64,000 bases of DNA from Amaurobius ferox (Eukaryota > Arthropoda > Arachnida > Araneae > Amaurobiidae), in the NCBI GenBank assembly GCA_951213105.1, contig OX578134.1, forward strand, positions 136,747,293 to 136,811,292, read 5' to 3'. Positions 47,942-58,716 of this stretch are shown one piece after another (the first letter of the stretch is position 1; the number at the start of each line of letters is the position of its first letter). Made by a program: the position numbers and the translations under genes. The notes below the pieces were generated by a model that worked only from the letters and a program-made list of their open reading frames with translations, was not told where the DNA came from and searched no databases.

Positions 47942-48322
47942 CTAAAAAAAAAAACTGTAATGTTCAGGATAGTATAATAGTTATCGATAATTCGAATCTA
48001 CCTAAAACTTATTTGTTAATACTTTTAAACAATTAATACCTAAAGAAATTGGAAGTAATTTATAAAGTAAAAAATGCATAAGAATATAAAAAATATATAG
48101 ATGTTAATAGAATAAAGATACATCACTTAATCTTCACAAGAGTTTATGTTTTATAACATTTTATGACTTTTGGGTTAAAAGCAATAAATATACAAAATCT
48201 ATGGTCACTTCGTAATTAAAATTAACAATATTAGACATATTTTAATTCAATATAGAAATGTCACTTAAATTGCGCTCAGATAATAGTATTATATGAATCA
48301 AACATCAAAAATCAAAGCTTAC

Positions 48323-48367
48323 CGAGATTGGATCTGCTGGCTGACTCTCTTTTTTGGATGAGACCAG
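48323..48367 (-). CDS. Repeat exon 6 (15 codons, D-type)
   Basis: 45 nt, phase 0-0, intact splice sites. Encodes LVSSKKESQPADPIS. It is the first of three D-type exons spaced exactly 1,279 bp apart. Confidence 0.6.
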
Positions 48368-48870
48368 CTAAAAACGGAAAACAGTAATGTTCAGGATAGT
48401 ATAATATATATCGATAATTCGAATCTACCAAAAACTTATTTGTCTACACTTTTAAACAATTAATACCTAAAGAATTTGGAAGTAATTTATAAAGTAAAAA
48501 ATGCATAAGAATATAAAGAATATATAGATGTTATTAGAATAAAGATACATCACTTAATCTTCACAAGAGTTTATGTTTTATAACATTCTATGACTTTTGG
48601 GTTAAAAGCAATAAATATATAGATGAATATATAGATGTTTTTAGAATATATAGATGTTATTAGAATAAAGATACATCACTTAATCTTCACAAGAGTTTAT
48701 GTTTTATAACATTTTATAACTTTTGATACATTAAATATACAAAATCCATGGTCACTTCATAATTAAAAATGAACAATGTCAGATATATTTTAACAGAATA
48801 TTTAAATATCACTTAACTTCCGCTCAGATAAGAGTATTATATGAATCAAACAGCTAAAATCAAGGCTTAC

Positions 48871-48915
48871 CAGGATTGGAACTTTTGGATGACTCTCGTT
48901 TTTGGGTGAGAGCAG
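48871..48915 (-). CDS. Repeat exon 5 (15 codons)
   Basis: 45 nt, phase 0-0, acceptor TTTTTAG, donor GTAAGC. Encodes LLSPKNESHPKVPIL. The intron that follows it is longer than usual (unit spacing 548 bp) because of an internal duplication around 48,610-48,720. Confidence 0.58.
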
Positions 48916-49205
48916 CTAAAAACAGAAAACAGTAATGTTCAGGATAGTATAATATTTATAGATGAATATAAAGAATATATAGATGTTATTAGAATAAAGA
49001 TACATCACTTAATCTCTACAAGAGTTTATGTTTTATAACATTTTATGCATTTTGGGTTAAAAGCAATAAATATACAAAATCCATGGTCACTTTATAATTA
49101 AAAATGAACAATATCAAACATATTTCCATCGAAAATAGTAATGTCACTTAACTTGCGCTCAGATAATTGTATTATATTAATCAAAGAGCTAAAATCAAGG
49201 CTTAC

Positions 49206-49250
49206 CGAGTTTGGAACTGTTGTATGACCCTCTTTTTTGGATGAGAGCAT
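49206..49250 (-). CDS. Repeat exon 4 (15 codons)
   Basis: 45 nt, phase 0-0, acceptor TTTTCAG, donor GTAAGC. Encodes MLSSKKEGHTTVPNS. Short AT-rich insertions lie just upstream of the acceptor at 49,270-49,330. Confidence 0.58.
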
Positions 49251-49668
49251 CTGAAAACAGAAAAAAGTAATAATATAATATATGTATATATATTCGGGAT
49301 AATAATAATGTATATATATTCGGCATAATATAATATGTATAGATAATTCGAATCTACCTAAAACTCATTTGTTAATACTTTTAAACAATTAATGCCTAAA
49401 GGAAGTGGAGGCAATTTATAAAGGGGAAAATGCATAAGAATATAGATATGTCATTAGATTTAAGATAAATCACTTAATCTCCACAAGAGTTTATGTTTTA
49501 TAAGAATATATGATTTTTCGCTTTAAAGAAATAAATATACAAATTTATGATTACTTTATAATTAAAAATGAACAATATCATACATATTTTCATAGAATTT
49601 AAAATTTTCTTTAACTTGTTCTCACATAATCATATTATATGAATCTAACAGCAAAAAGCAAGGTTTAC

Positions 49669-49713
49669 CGCTATTGGAACTACTGAATGACTCTCTTGTG
49701 TGAGTGAGAGCAT
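49669..49713 (-). CDS. Repeat exon 3 (15 codons)
   Basis: 45 nt, phase 0-0, acceptor TTTTTAG, donor GTAAAC. Encodes MLSLTQESHSVVPIA. Confidence 0.58.
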
Positions 49714-50086
49714 CTAAAAACGGAAAACACTAATATTCAGGATAATATAAAATGTATAGATAATTCGATTATACCTAAAACTCATTTGTTAATACTTTCA
49801 GAACAATTAATAACTAAAGGTAGTGGAAGTAATTTATAAAAGAAAAATTCATAAGAATATAGAGATGTTATTACAATTAAGATACAAAACTTAATCTCCA
49901 CAAGTGTTTATGCTTTATAAGATTATATGATTTGTTGTTTTAAAGCAATAAATATAAAAATTCTTAGTCACTTCATAATTAAAAATAAACAGTACTAAGC
50001 ATATTTGAATATAATTTAGAAATATAACTTAACTTGCGCTCAGATAATAGTATTATATGAATCTAACTGCAAAAATCAAAGATTAC

Positions 50087-50131
50087 CGAAGTTGACACTG
50101 TGGAATGACTCCTTTTTGTGGATGACAGCAT
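50087..50131 (-). CDS. Repeat exon 2 (15 codons)
   Basis: 45 nt, phase 0-0, acceptor TTTTTAG, donor GTAATC. Encodes MLSSTKRSHSTVSTS, a divergent array unit with open frame and intact splice sites. Confidence 0.58.
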
Positions 50132-50503
50132 CTAAAAACAGAAAACTATAATGTTCAGGATAAGATAATATGTATAAATAATTCGAATCTTCCTAAAACT
50201 CATTTGTTAATACTTTTAGAACAATTAATACCTAAAGGAAGTGGAAGTAATTTATAATAGAAAAAGTTCATAAGAATATACTGATGTTATTAGAATTCAG
50301 ATAAATCACTTAATCTCCACAAGGGTTTATTTTATAAGTTTCAATGTCTTTTTGTTTAAAAGCAATAAATATACTAATGCTATGGTCGCTTTATATTTTA
50401 ATATGCACAATATCAAACACATTTTATTAGAATTTAGATATATAGCATGCTTTGCGGTCAAGTAATAGTATAATATGAATTTAACAACAAAATCAAGTCT
50501 TAC

Positions 50504-50548
50504 CGAAATTGTTTCTGTTGGATGACTCGGCATTGTTGGTGAGATCGT
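50504..50548 (-). CDS. Repeat exon 1 (15 codons)
   Basis: 45 nt, phase 0-0, acceptor TTTTTAG, donor GTAAG. Encodes TISPTMPSHPTETIS. It is the most upstream intact unit and diverges most from the array core, but keeps S3, P4, S8, P10, T11, I14 and S15. That pattern supports this reading frame over the two others. Confidence 0.6.
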
Positions 50549-51547
50549 CTAAAAACAGAAAACATTAATATTCAAGATAGTAAACTATGTATATAATTTG
50601 AATCTACCCAAATCTTATTTGTTGATATTTTTAGAACAATTAATACGTAAAAGAAGAGGAATTAATTTATAAAAGGAAAAATGCGTAAAAATATACAGAT
50701 GTTATTAGAATTATTATAAATAATTCAATCTCCACAGGAGTTTATGTTTTATATGATTCTGTGACTTTTTGTTTAAAAGCAATAAATATACAAAAGCTTT
50801 GGTCCCTTATATTTAAAAATGCGCAATATCAGACACATTTTAATGAGAATTTAGAAATATCACTTATATTGCGCTCAAGTAATATTATTATATTAATCGA
50901 ACAACAGACAACAAGGCTCACCACATATTAATATACAGATGTTATTAAATGTATTTGTAAAGTAATAGTTGCAAAGTAATATACATATGTTATTAGATAT
51001 AAGAAATATCACGTAATCTTCATTGAATCAGTTACATTTTATATGATTCAAATAAAAAACATCGAGGCTTTTATTTCTATTTTCTATTTTAAGTAAAGGC
51101 TTGCAAATAAATAATATAAATTTTTCCATACTCATAGAAAGATGATCCCCTGAATCTTTATCCTGAATTTTTATTTTAATAAATAATTATAATCAATGGT
51201 AGCAGTACATAAATTAAGATGCACAACAATATACAGATATCATTAGAATTAAGAAAAATCATTAAGTGTGTCCCTCAAACATTCAGTTCCTGATCATTTA
51301 CATATTTAAATTTTGACTACACACAATTTCAAAGTTTCATTAAAAACTTTATTCAATCGCAAACCTGACAACCAGCAATCGCATTTCTGCCATTTATATT
51401 TCGTCACTTGAAGAAAATTTTAGAATCAATTTTAAATTATTAAAAATTCAAATCATAATAAAAGCCAGTGCGAATTAACATAGCGGCGTAACCGACGAAT
51501 GTAAGAACCTCGCTTCAGAAAGAGGTCTGATTTTGAACGTAAAAAAA

Positions 51548-52481
51548 TCTGATGTGGGCAACACATGACTTTCCTTATATAATGTAATGAATTTACTACT
51601 TTTACAGTAAAAAAAATAGATTTTTCTTATAGTAGATACTAATATTCCTTCCAAGATATTGAGTTTTCGACAATTAGTCGTCATTTTCATTGATTTATCG
51701 TCATTTTTATCCATTTGGCGAGATTTTCGTTAATTTGGCAACATTTAAAAAAGTCGCCAAGTTGGCGACATTCCGCCAAATTCGTCGCCAAAATCTCGCC
51801 AAGCGTTATGGACGAAGAAATATGTTATTCTTGCAGCAGACAAATGATTATTGGCGTTCAAATACAAACGTATTACTCAAAGTATCTTTTTTCATGAATG
51901 GAATGAGCTAGATCCACGAGAATGATGTCACTAAATTTATCGTATGGTATTACATATGAAAAGTGAACATGTTTCTCAATAGGAAATATTTTTTTTCATT
52001 TTATATGACTTTTTGATAATTTTTTGAAAAATATGCAATACCTCAAGAACGGTTCATGTTAGCGTTCTAAAATTTATGCCAATCGTTTTCTAATGACAAA
52101 TTACATAAAAAATGTCTATTTGCGTCACTTTATTAGCGGTTTTGATTTTTTGACGATTTTTTCAAAATTTAATTCCAAAATTTAGGGGGGTTCTGAACAT
52201 TCGATTTCGTATAAAAACAATAGGCTTCCAATGTTTACGAATTGTGATTTTTGTACCAAATTTGGTTCGAATCAGTCCATTCGCTCGCCAGTTATCGTCT
52301 CCACAGACTCACTGACACACACACACACATACTTTCACACACACACACACAGACATCACTCCAAAAATGCTTGATTCGTGATCAGGGATGCTTGAAGCGT
52401 GCTCTCCCGTCGAAAATTCGAATTCGAATTTTCGACCCCGTCACAATACTTTCCTTATACATTATGTATATAAGGAATGTA
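51548..52481 (+). mobile_element. Family B repeat, complete copy 2
   Basis: Same structure as 34,974-35,919: TCTGATGTGGGCAACACATG start, CGCCAAGTTGGCGACATTCC block, (AC)n at 52,314-52,353, AAATTCGAATTCGAATTTTC, terminal hairpin ending TATAAGGAATGTAA. It abuts a hAT transposase remnant. GTAAAAAA(A)T on both sides may be a target duplication. Confidence 0.8.
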
Positions 52482-52866
52482 ATAAAAGTAAAAAATCCTT
52501 AAAAAAAATTCTTTTAAAGATTTTTAATAGTGAAGAAGGAAATAAGGACGATCTCGAAAATGAGACCCAAAAAGAGAATTCAAAGTGTTTATATTCGTAT
52601 TTATGTGGGGAAAACTTAATTCAAGCTTTTCCAAATGTTGAAATAGTACTTCGTACTTATCTGTGTTTGATGATCTCCAACGCTAGAGGGAAAAGGTCAT
52701 TTTCTATATAAAAACTAATCAAAAACAACGTAAGAAGCGTAATGACTGAAAACAGGCTAAATCATCTGTCAATCCTTAGCATTGAGAACGACCGTGTTAA
52801 AACTTTAGATTTTACAAATGTTATTGATACTTTTGCTGCATCAAAAGCCAGAAAGCGTCCAATTTA
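52482..52866 (+). pseudogene. hAT transposase C-terminal remnant
   Basis: The plus-strand frame reads FPNVEIVLRTYLCLMISNAR, then GKRSFS, the equivalent of the (E)RSFS motif of the hAT dimerisation domain. An in-frame TAA follows (52,709-52,711). The frame then continues KLIKNNVRSVMTENRLNHLS, ILSIENDRVKTLDF and ends ASKARKRPI with TAA at 52,864. The rest of the transposase is not visible. One in-frame stop and 5' loss make it a pseudogene. Confidence 0.75.
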
Positions 52867-53871
52867 AAGGACCCTAAGAAGATTTAGTTCTTTACTTAGT
52901 ATTCTGCTGTAATATCGATATTTTCCGCACAGTTCAACAAATAAAAATGTAAGACATTTAAAAACTTGAATCGTTCGATATTTTCCTAAAATACTACTAT
53001 TCTCATTTTAATTTAATTTATGTTATCAAACTTTTGGGTGCAAATATTTCAGGTATGTTTATTGGATGAAAAAAAAAGCATAGCAAGATTTGTATAGAGC
53101 AAGATTCAACGTGTTTATTTTTAAGTATTTTTCTTTTCTTTTTTTTCTAAACTGGTTTTCAGGAGGAGGGGAGGAGCTCTTCGGAAAAGATCGTCGAGAG
53201 TCACATTCTCCCATGATTCGCCACTGATATAAGCTATGTCTAAGGGAAGATTTGGAAACACTTTTCTATTTAAGTGTACACACGAATGCCGACACATTCT
53301 CAATAGAAACAATGATCTTTTCAACGACGCGTTGCTGATTCTTTATCATAAGTCGCAATCCTACCAAAGATGAGCCACAATTCTGTGGCTCAAATCTGCG
53401 GCATATCCGTCATTTCTTTTTAGCCACGTGTTAAAGAAGTGTAGCGTAAAGTCATACGCATTAAGAGCTCTGATCAGACATTTATATCAAAGAAATTGAT
53501 TAATTTTTGCAAATACAATAATACGTTTAAGCAGTTTATCGCAAGTCATTGAAATTTAAATTTTCATTTTTCACGGTGCTAATTAGCAGAATAATTTAGA
53601 AGTTCGTTGTATTTTGTTCAATGTTTTTCATCCTGTAAAAGGGCTTAAAAACAAATTCCAACCCTCACTAATCAATTTTAACTCTTGCAAATCAATTATA
53701 GAAGTAATTAAGCATCAAAAATTGAAAAATATTTCAACGATTGAGCTGAAAATGCTCAATTTATATTTTTCTTAACATATTTATATCACTGCAGCAATTG
53801 ATACCGATAGGACTTTGATTAAAAAAATTTAGTAACTAGAAAATCAAAACTTTTTATACTATGTTCCTTAC

Positions 53872-53994
53872 TTGAACAAACCGTCTGTTTTTATACATGT
53901 AGTAAAGTAGCAAACATCCGCCCGTGGCTGCCGCCCCAATGATAACATACCGCGTTAGATTCATAACTGAAGCTATTGTAAGATTGGTCATAGA
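53872..53994 (-). CDS. First coding exon: 40-residue N-terminus with membrane anchor
   Basis: The acceptor is a T-rich tract ending in CAG at 53,995-53,997, and the donor GTAAGG follows at 53,871. The ATG (53,989-53,991) lies three bases into the exon, so an upstream 5' UTR exon is implied. The 40 codons encode a short polar N-terminus (MTNLTIASVMNLTR), a hydrophobic stretch at residues 15-33 (YVIIGAAATGGCLLLYYMY), then KNRRFVQ. A short signal anchor followed by a basic cluster resembles N-terminally anchored proteins, for example of the outer mitochondrial membrane or the ER; the compartment is inference. The exon ends in phase 0, matching the phase 0 repeat exons that follow 3.3 kb downstream. 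GC content is clearly above the flanks, as expected for an exon. Confidence 0.6.
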
Positions 53995-54641
53995 CTGAAA
54001 AAATATTCAAAAATCGTGGTTAACAAAGAAAAAACAACAGTGCAAAACATTGATAAAAGGTTACAGTTTTCACCGAACAAGCATTGTTAGTACAATAATG
54101 CGCAATAATATATATCGCGATAATAATATAGAAATATCTGCAACAATGAATGTTGACGATTTTAAATTCATATCACTCTTTCTTTTTGTTGGGTATTCCA
54201 ATAATAAGCCTGAAAAGTATAAATAAACCGTTTCTTGTTATCACACACATGCTTTTAAACTTTATTATACATAAGTTCATTTTCTACAACTATTGTACAC
54301 AGAACGTATTGTTTCCCCCAAAATTTTCAACTTCGAGATTTTGACTAAAAGTACGCTTTGAAATATCCTGAACTGATTTCACACACTTTCGTAAATTATC
54401 CCATTTGTACATTTGCGTGTCTCGGTATATGTATAGCTACAAAATGAATCCCCCTATTACTATGATGTTTTAAGCATAGAGACATTAAGTAATAAACTAG
54501 ACATAGACTAAAGGTTTTGTAAATCTGATGATTAAAACTTTGTAACTTTTAACTTTCTAAACTGAGCATTTACATTTTATTATTTATATTCCGCGTTTAA
54601 TTACTATGTAGAGTCCAATTAAATGATAAAAGCTTACAATT

Positions 54642-54715
54642 CCATCCCAGTGGCTCAATTGGTAGAGCGTGGGTAGCGAGTAGGTAGATTCCTGTTTCGA
54701 ATCTCGGTTGGGGCA
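54642..54715 (+). mobile_element. tRNA-like SINE head
   Basis: A-box-like TGGCTCAATTGGTAGAGC and B-box-like GTTTCGAATCT with a GTTGGGGCA end. The T-arm and acceptor stems pair poorly, so it is not a functional tRNA. The following ~200 bp may be SINE body. Confidence 0.5.
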
Positions 54716-54885
54716 ACAAATTTTATAACAGAACATTCGCCCGAGCGAATTAAGCCTACAGATTAATGGATTAATATCAGCGGTCTAAAAGTAACTCTGG
54801 TACGACTCATATGGATTCAGTGGACTCTGGAATATGAGCGCCCTCATCTCAAATCGGAAGGTCACCGACCACACGGGATACTTAC

Positions 54886-54946
54886 CTGATACGGGATAGT
54901 ATCAGGATAGTATCAGGACTCACAGGATAGTATCAGGAAGCAAACT
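54886..54946 (-). repeat. Short tandem repeat GGATAGTATCA with a donor-like edge
   Basis: Four copies of GGATAGTATCAGG-like units. Read on the minus strand, the left edge is a consensus donor (ATCAG|GTAAGT at 54,885), so this may be the end of a 5' UTR exon for the membrane-anchored gene. That is speculation. Confidence 0.4.
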
Positions 54947-55528
54947 TGGGGTAAAAATAGCAGGAACTTTTGAGTCAGATCGTTCAGTTGGAAGTCAATA
55001 TGGCATCACAGTGGGAAGAATTCAGAATCCTCTTCAACAATAAGAGCATGCAATTTCTTCTCAAATAGGATAGTCGTCAGCTGACGTGTATGAAGATCAG
55101 TAGTTCTAGTCCCAAAGGGGACTGGAAAGTTCTTCACAACTATTATCTCGTGTTTTAGTTATTTAAATTTGTGACGAATGGTTTGTCAAAGATGTTTTAC
55201 ATGAAATTGTGAGTTCAAATGTGCAGACGGTGTTCTATTTTCGCACAGGCGTAATTTCTTTATATAACTGCAACCTATATTTCCTTTTTTTTCTATTAAC
55301 CCGCCTAATTTTAGTTGCTGATGTAAAATAACAATGGCACAAATTTGGCGTCCAAATTGAAGCTCAGAAAAATAAAGAAAAAGAGGTAAATTGGAAATGT
55401 TTTAAGTGAAACATGTTCGTAAGCCATCTTTAAATGCTTTTCTTTTCAACTGATATTAAATCCGCATTGCAACTGCCGTATTTTACGAAAAAGTTATTTC
55501 CTACGTCTGTAAAATTAAAATTGTAATA

Positions 55529-56015
55529 ATGACGAACGTTTATCTGACTGCTGATCAGTTTGAAGCAATGATGCAGCAAATGAATAACTGCACGTCTGGC
55601 TGTTATGGCTGACGTACTGGTGCACGTCTGACGTTATGGTGCACGTCTAGCTGTTACGACTGACTCTGTTCGTATACCAGTTTACAAAGTCAATTTTACT
55701 AATTGTATCGCTTTTGAACCGCTACCGGGATTTCTGGAACTTTCATAGAGATTCTCCTTGATAATGTTTTTCTATCCTATGCCCGTCTCCGACCTCTCGC
55801 TCATAAGACAAGAATACAGAAAGGGCTGCTTTCAAGGCCAATCAGTTTAGTCAATCGTTTAGCAAGAACAGGGGGCGCCACGTGTACGCGGATGACATCA
55901 TCACAATAATGTAAATACATTTCACTTATGCACAACAATAAACGATGTTAATTCAGTTACGGAACTGACCTTTTTGTTAACACACAAAGCTGCTAGTTGG
56001 TTGCAAGATCAAAAA
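55529..56015 (+). pseudogene. LTR-retrotransposon gag remnant, 5' part
   Basis: Starts MTNVYLTADQFEAMMQQMNN, then stops and frameshifts. Near 55,943 the frame reads INDVNSVTELTFLLTHKAAS followed by WLQDQK, resembling the LPLLLEG-x-A-x-WW-type segment of Gypsy-class gag proteins. A ~27-bp tandem (GCACGTCTGGCTGTTATG) lies at 55,588-55,665. The family B element then interrupts it. Confidence 0.45.
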
Positions 56016-57424
56016 TCTGATGTGAGAAGCACATGATTTACCCTGCGGACTCAAATGCATTTTCTTTTTAATTCATTAATAATGCATTAACTTTTTCACG
56101 ACTAGCGCTGGTTATATGCAGCATCCACTATATGTGTCACATTGTCTAGCGCCGTCTCTATCCAGCAACCACTAAATACTTCACCCTGGTTATCACCGGC
56201 TATATCCGGCATCCACTAAATGCGTCGCATTAGATAAAGACATTTGCAGTTACGATACGCGAATTGGAAACTACACATTTAACTAGAGCACAAGAAAAAG
56301 TTCTTGACACGAGTACAGTGTATTAGTTTTCTACTTTTTTGTGGAGTATCATAGTAAAAAATAAAGTAATTAACTTGTACGGTGTGTGTGCACTAATGGC
56401 ACAACAAAACATTCATTGGTAACGTACTGATGGCTAGCGCAGCATAAGGATTATGTGAGACCAGAAATAGATCTCACATGCTATCTTCCTAAATAATTAG
56501 TAAGCAGAGTAATTAATGTAAATTAAGTATTTATGTTGTTAAATTAATAATTAATAATTCCTTTACAGGACTCACGCAAAAATTAAATAATTGGAGAGTT
56601 ATTGCGAACACAACGTAGTAGTATAATAATGTTACTTTAACTTTTAAGTTTTATCTTTACATTGGTGTACCACAGATTAAATTGAGTTTAATTGCACTGA
56701 ATACCACGCATACTTAATTGAAAGTGCACAGAATTTACACTTTTAATTCAGCTTTCTATTTCATTTAGTAACGACTTATTCTCAAAACCGGCGTAGCAAA
56801 AAAGCGGAAAAACTAAAATATCTCAAAAACGGCTTGTCCTAGAGTAATAGGGTTTATTTTATTCCTTTCATCGTCGAAAACTGCATATAAAACAAGCATT
56901 TAATTAATGCATTTGAGCATACGCAGTCTTTTATTTTAGATTTGGCGATTTTTGCGGACCATTTTGCATAAAAAGTATATTCTTATTATCCGAATCATAC
57001 CAAAATCTAATCAAGACCAGAGTAATGCACAAGTGACTTATCTACTATATTTTGTGAACTTTGGTCAATTAGTTTTTTCAGTTAGAATGAATGCATGCAA
57101 TTTTGCGGGTCATTTCGCAAAACAAATGCAGATAAATTTTTCCCGAATCGTTACAAAATCTAATCAGCACCACAGTAACCGGCATGTGACTTACCTACCG
57201 AATTTTATGAAATTTGGAAGATCAGTTTTTGAGTTAAAGTGGATACATACATTGCACAGACAGTCACACGCAAATACCTGCACACACACACATACACACA
57301 CACACACACGTCACGCTAAAAAAAAGCGTGTTCGAAAGGTGTAGATCCTCGAAAACTCGAGGTGCGATTTTCGACATGATTGCAATATTTTCCCTATACA
57401 TTACCATGTATTACAGGGAAAGTA
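56016..57424 (+). mobile_element. Family B repeat interrupting gag
   Basis: Starts TCTGATGTGAGAAGCACATG and ends TACAGGGAAAGTA, with CTCGAAAACTCGAGGTGCGA, ACATGATTGCAATATTTTCC and a terminal hairpin (TTTTCCCTATACATTACCAT with ATGTATTACAGGGAAA). An (AC)n tract lies at 57,281-57,310. At 1.41 kb it is longer than the other copies; internal direct repeats (CGAATC-TACAAAATCTAATCA blocks near 56,990 and 57,145) explain part of that. Confidence 0.65.
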
Positions 57425-57650
57425 AAAAGTCAGTGCTAAGTCATGGGATAAAGCAGAACAACTTTTCCATTCTGCATTTAGTCCTCCAAATATGCCTCAA
57501 TATAATATTTATCATGAAATGTTTAATGTGAAGCAAGCTGACAGCACGTTTACGGAAATATCTGTATTGAGCATTCGCACATCATTTCCTCGTTTTATAA
57601 AACCACAAAAGGAAGAACATTTTATAAAACCACAACTGGATGTGTATTAG
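57425..57650 (+). pseudogene. LTR-retrotransposon gag remnant, 3' part
   Basis: Directly after the family B end, the frame resumes with SAKSWDKAEQLFHSAF, then MPQYNIYHEMF and STFTEISVLSIRTSFPR. This fits the W-x-x-A-x-x-x-L-x-x-x-F and Y-x-I-Y-x-E-x-F pattern of gag. It ends in TAG at 57,648. GAAGAACATTTTATAAAACC near the end partly repeats the preceding text. Confidence 0.5.
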
Positions 57651-58570
57651 AAAATGTAATTTCATTTAATTTACTCCAACATCTCATTTTATTTAGTAAC
57701 GCCTAATTTTAGTTATAGAGGTGAAATAACAACGACACAAATTGAATTATTCGAAATTTCAGATTTTCATGTAATTATATCTTTTGGAGACGCATAATAA
57801 ATCTTGGCACAAACGTAAGTATAGTATATGGAGGAAATTATAGTTTTAACAACTCTATACATGTATTGTATTAAAATAGGGTATACTAATATAAAACAAT
57901 AGATCGTTTTTATTGAGTTGAATAGCGTAAAATGTAAATTTATTTAATTTTTTTTTGTAAATTTTAAGTAAATTGTAATGTAAATTTTAAAAGGAAAATA
58001 TCGAAGAATTTTTAAATAATATCTCCACTCTGATAATGACTAAAAATTTAAGACTAGAACGACGCACATTTCGAACTACCTAGAACGACTGGCAGCGGTC
58101 AATTTGATCACCATAGAAAAAATGCAACATACCTTTAATTCAAAACCACAACATCATAGTTACAGCATTTAGGATGTTTCTAAAAATTTATTGTTTTCAA
58201 TAACTTTAAGAAAATAAGAAATGTCATAAAATTTCAATGAGTTGGGATTAGATATTTTGGAGGAATCGTTTGTCAAATAGTTATGCGGTCAAAATGACCT
58301 CTTTCGTCGCTCTAGTGTTAAGGTATACGAACGTGTGATAAAAGTGAGCAGAAATATACTATGTAGTTATTTTGAGCCAAGTTTATATTTTCATCATATT
58401 CATTGGCAGTAGCGTAGCGTGAGATTTTTAACTTGGACGGCTGAAAATTTAGCAAAAAAATTTATGTTTTATTTCCATAAATTTTATTCATTGGTGAATA
58501 AAATAAAATAATTTTACATAAAACATAAGAGTGAATGAAATGCATGAGATTTTAAAATGTTAATTATTTA
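57651..58570. other. AT-rich DNA, nothing assigned
   Basis: No gene or element recognised. Confidence 0.5.
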
Positions 58571-58716
58571 AGACTAGCAGCGATTACCCGGCGTTGCTCG
58601 GGATTTACCAGGCAAAATTGTGATAAAAATTACACCGGAACATATAGGGCCTTGAATCTTATACATTGTTTTTTCACTGTGAAAGATGTAAATTCATTGC
58701 ATTATGTAAAAAAAAA

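Larger units (their letters stand above)
40870..50960 (-). repeat. Tandem array of ~427-bp exon-containing units
   Basis: Each unit holds the 45-nt exon plus ~380 bp of AT-rich intron with recurrent blocks (for example AATTCGAATCTACC, TTAATACTTTTAAACAATTAATACC, ATAGATGTTATTAGAATAAAG and ATGGTCACTTCGTAATTAA). Exon starts from 43,197 to 48,323 are spaced 426-431 bp. The edges are irregular (142-548 bp) and more diverged. Between 45,339 and 48,323, equivalent exons recur at exactly 1,279 bp, showing a three-unit higher-order period. At ~50,918 a further unit has lost its exon by deletion. Weak unit remnants continue below 41.4 kb. Confidence 0.85.

Noticed and set aside
40870..50960. CRISPR array or simple satellite
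   Set aside because: The period is ~427 bp and the conserved 45-nt core is bounded by splice sites; this is eukaryotic intron/exon structure, not a CRISPR, and not a plain satellite given the retained frames.
51117..51165. Extra upstream exon of the array gene
   Set aside because: A short open stretch (DKDSGDHLSMSM) lies near array-like sequence, but the acceptor lacks a pyrimidine tract and no donor gives a phase 0 exit.
54642..54715. Functional tRNA gene
   Set aside because: A- and B-box-like motifs are present but stems do not pair; better read as a SINE head. The other tRNA-like heads fail in the same way.
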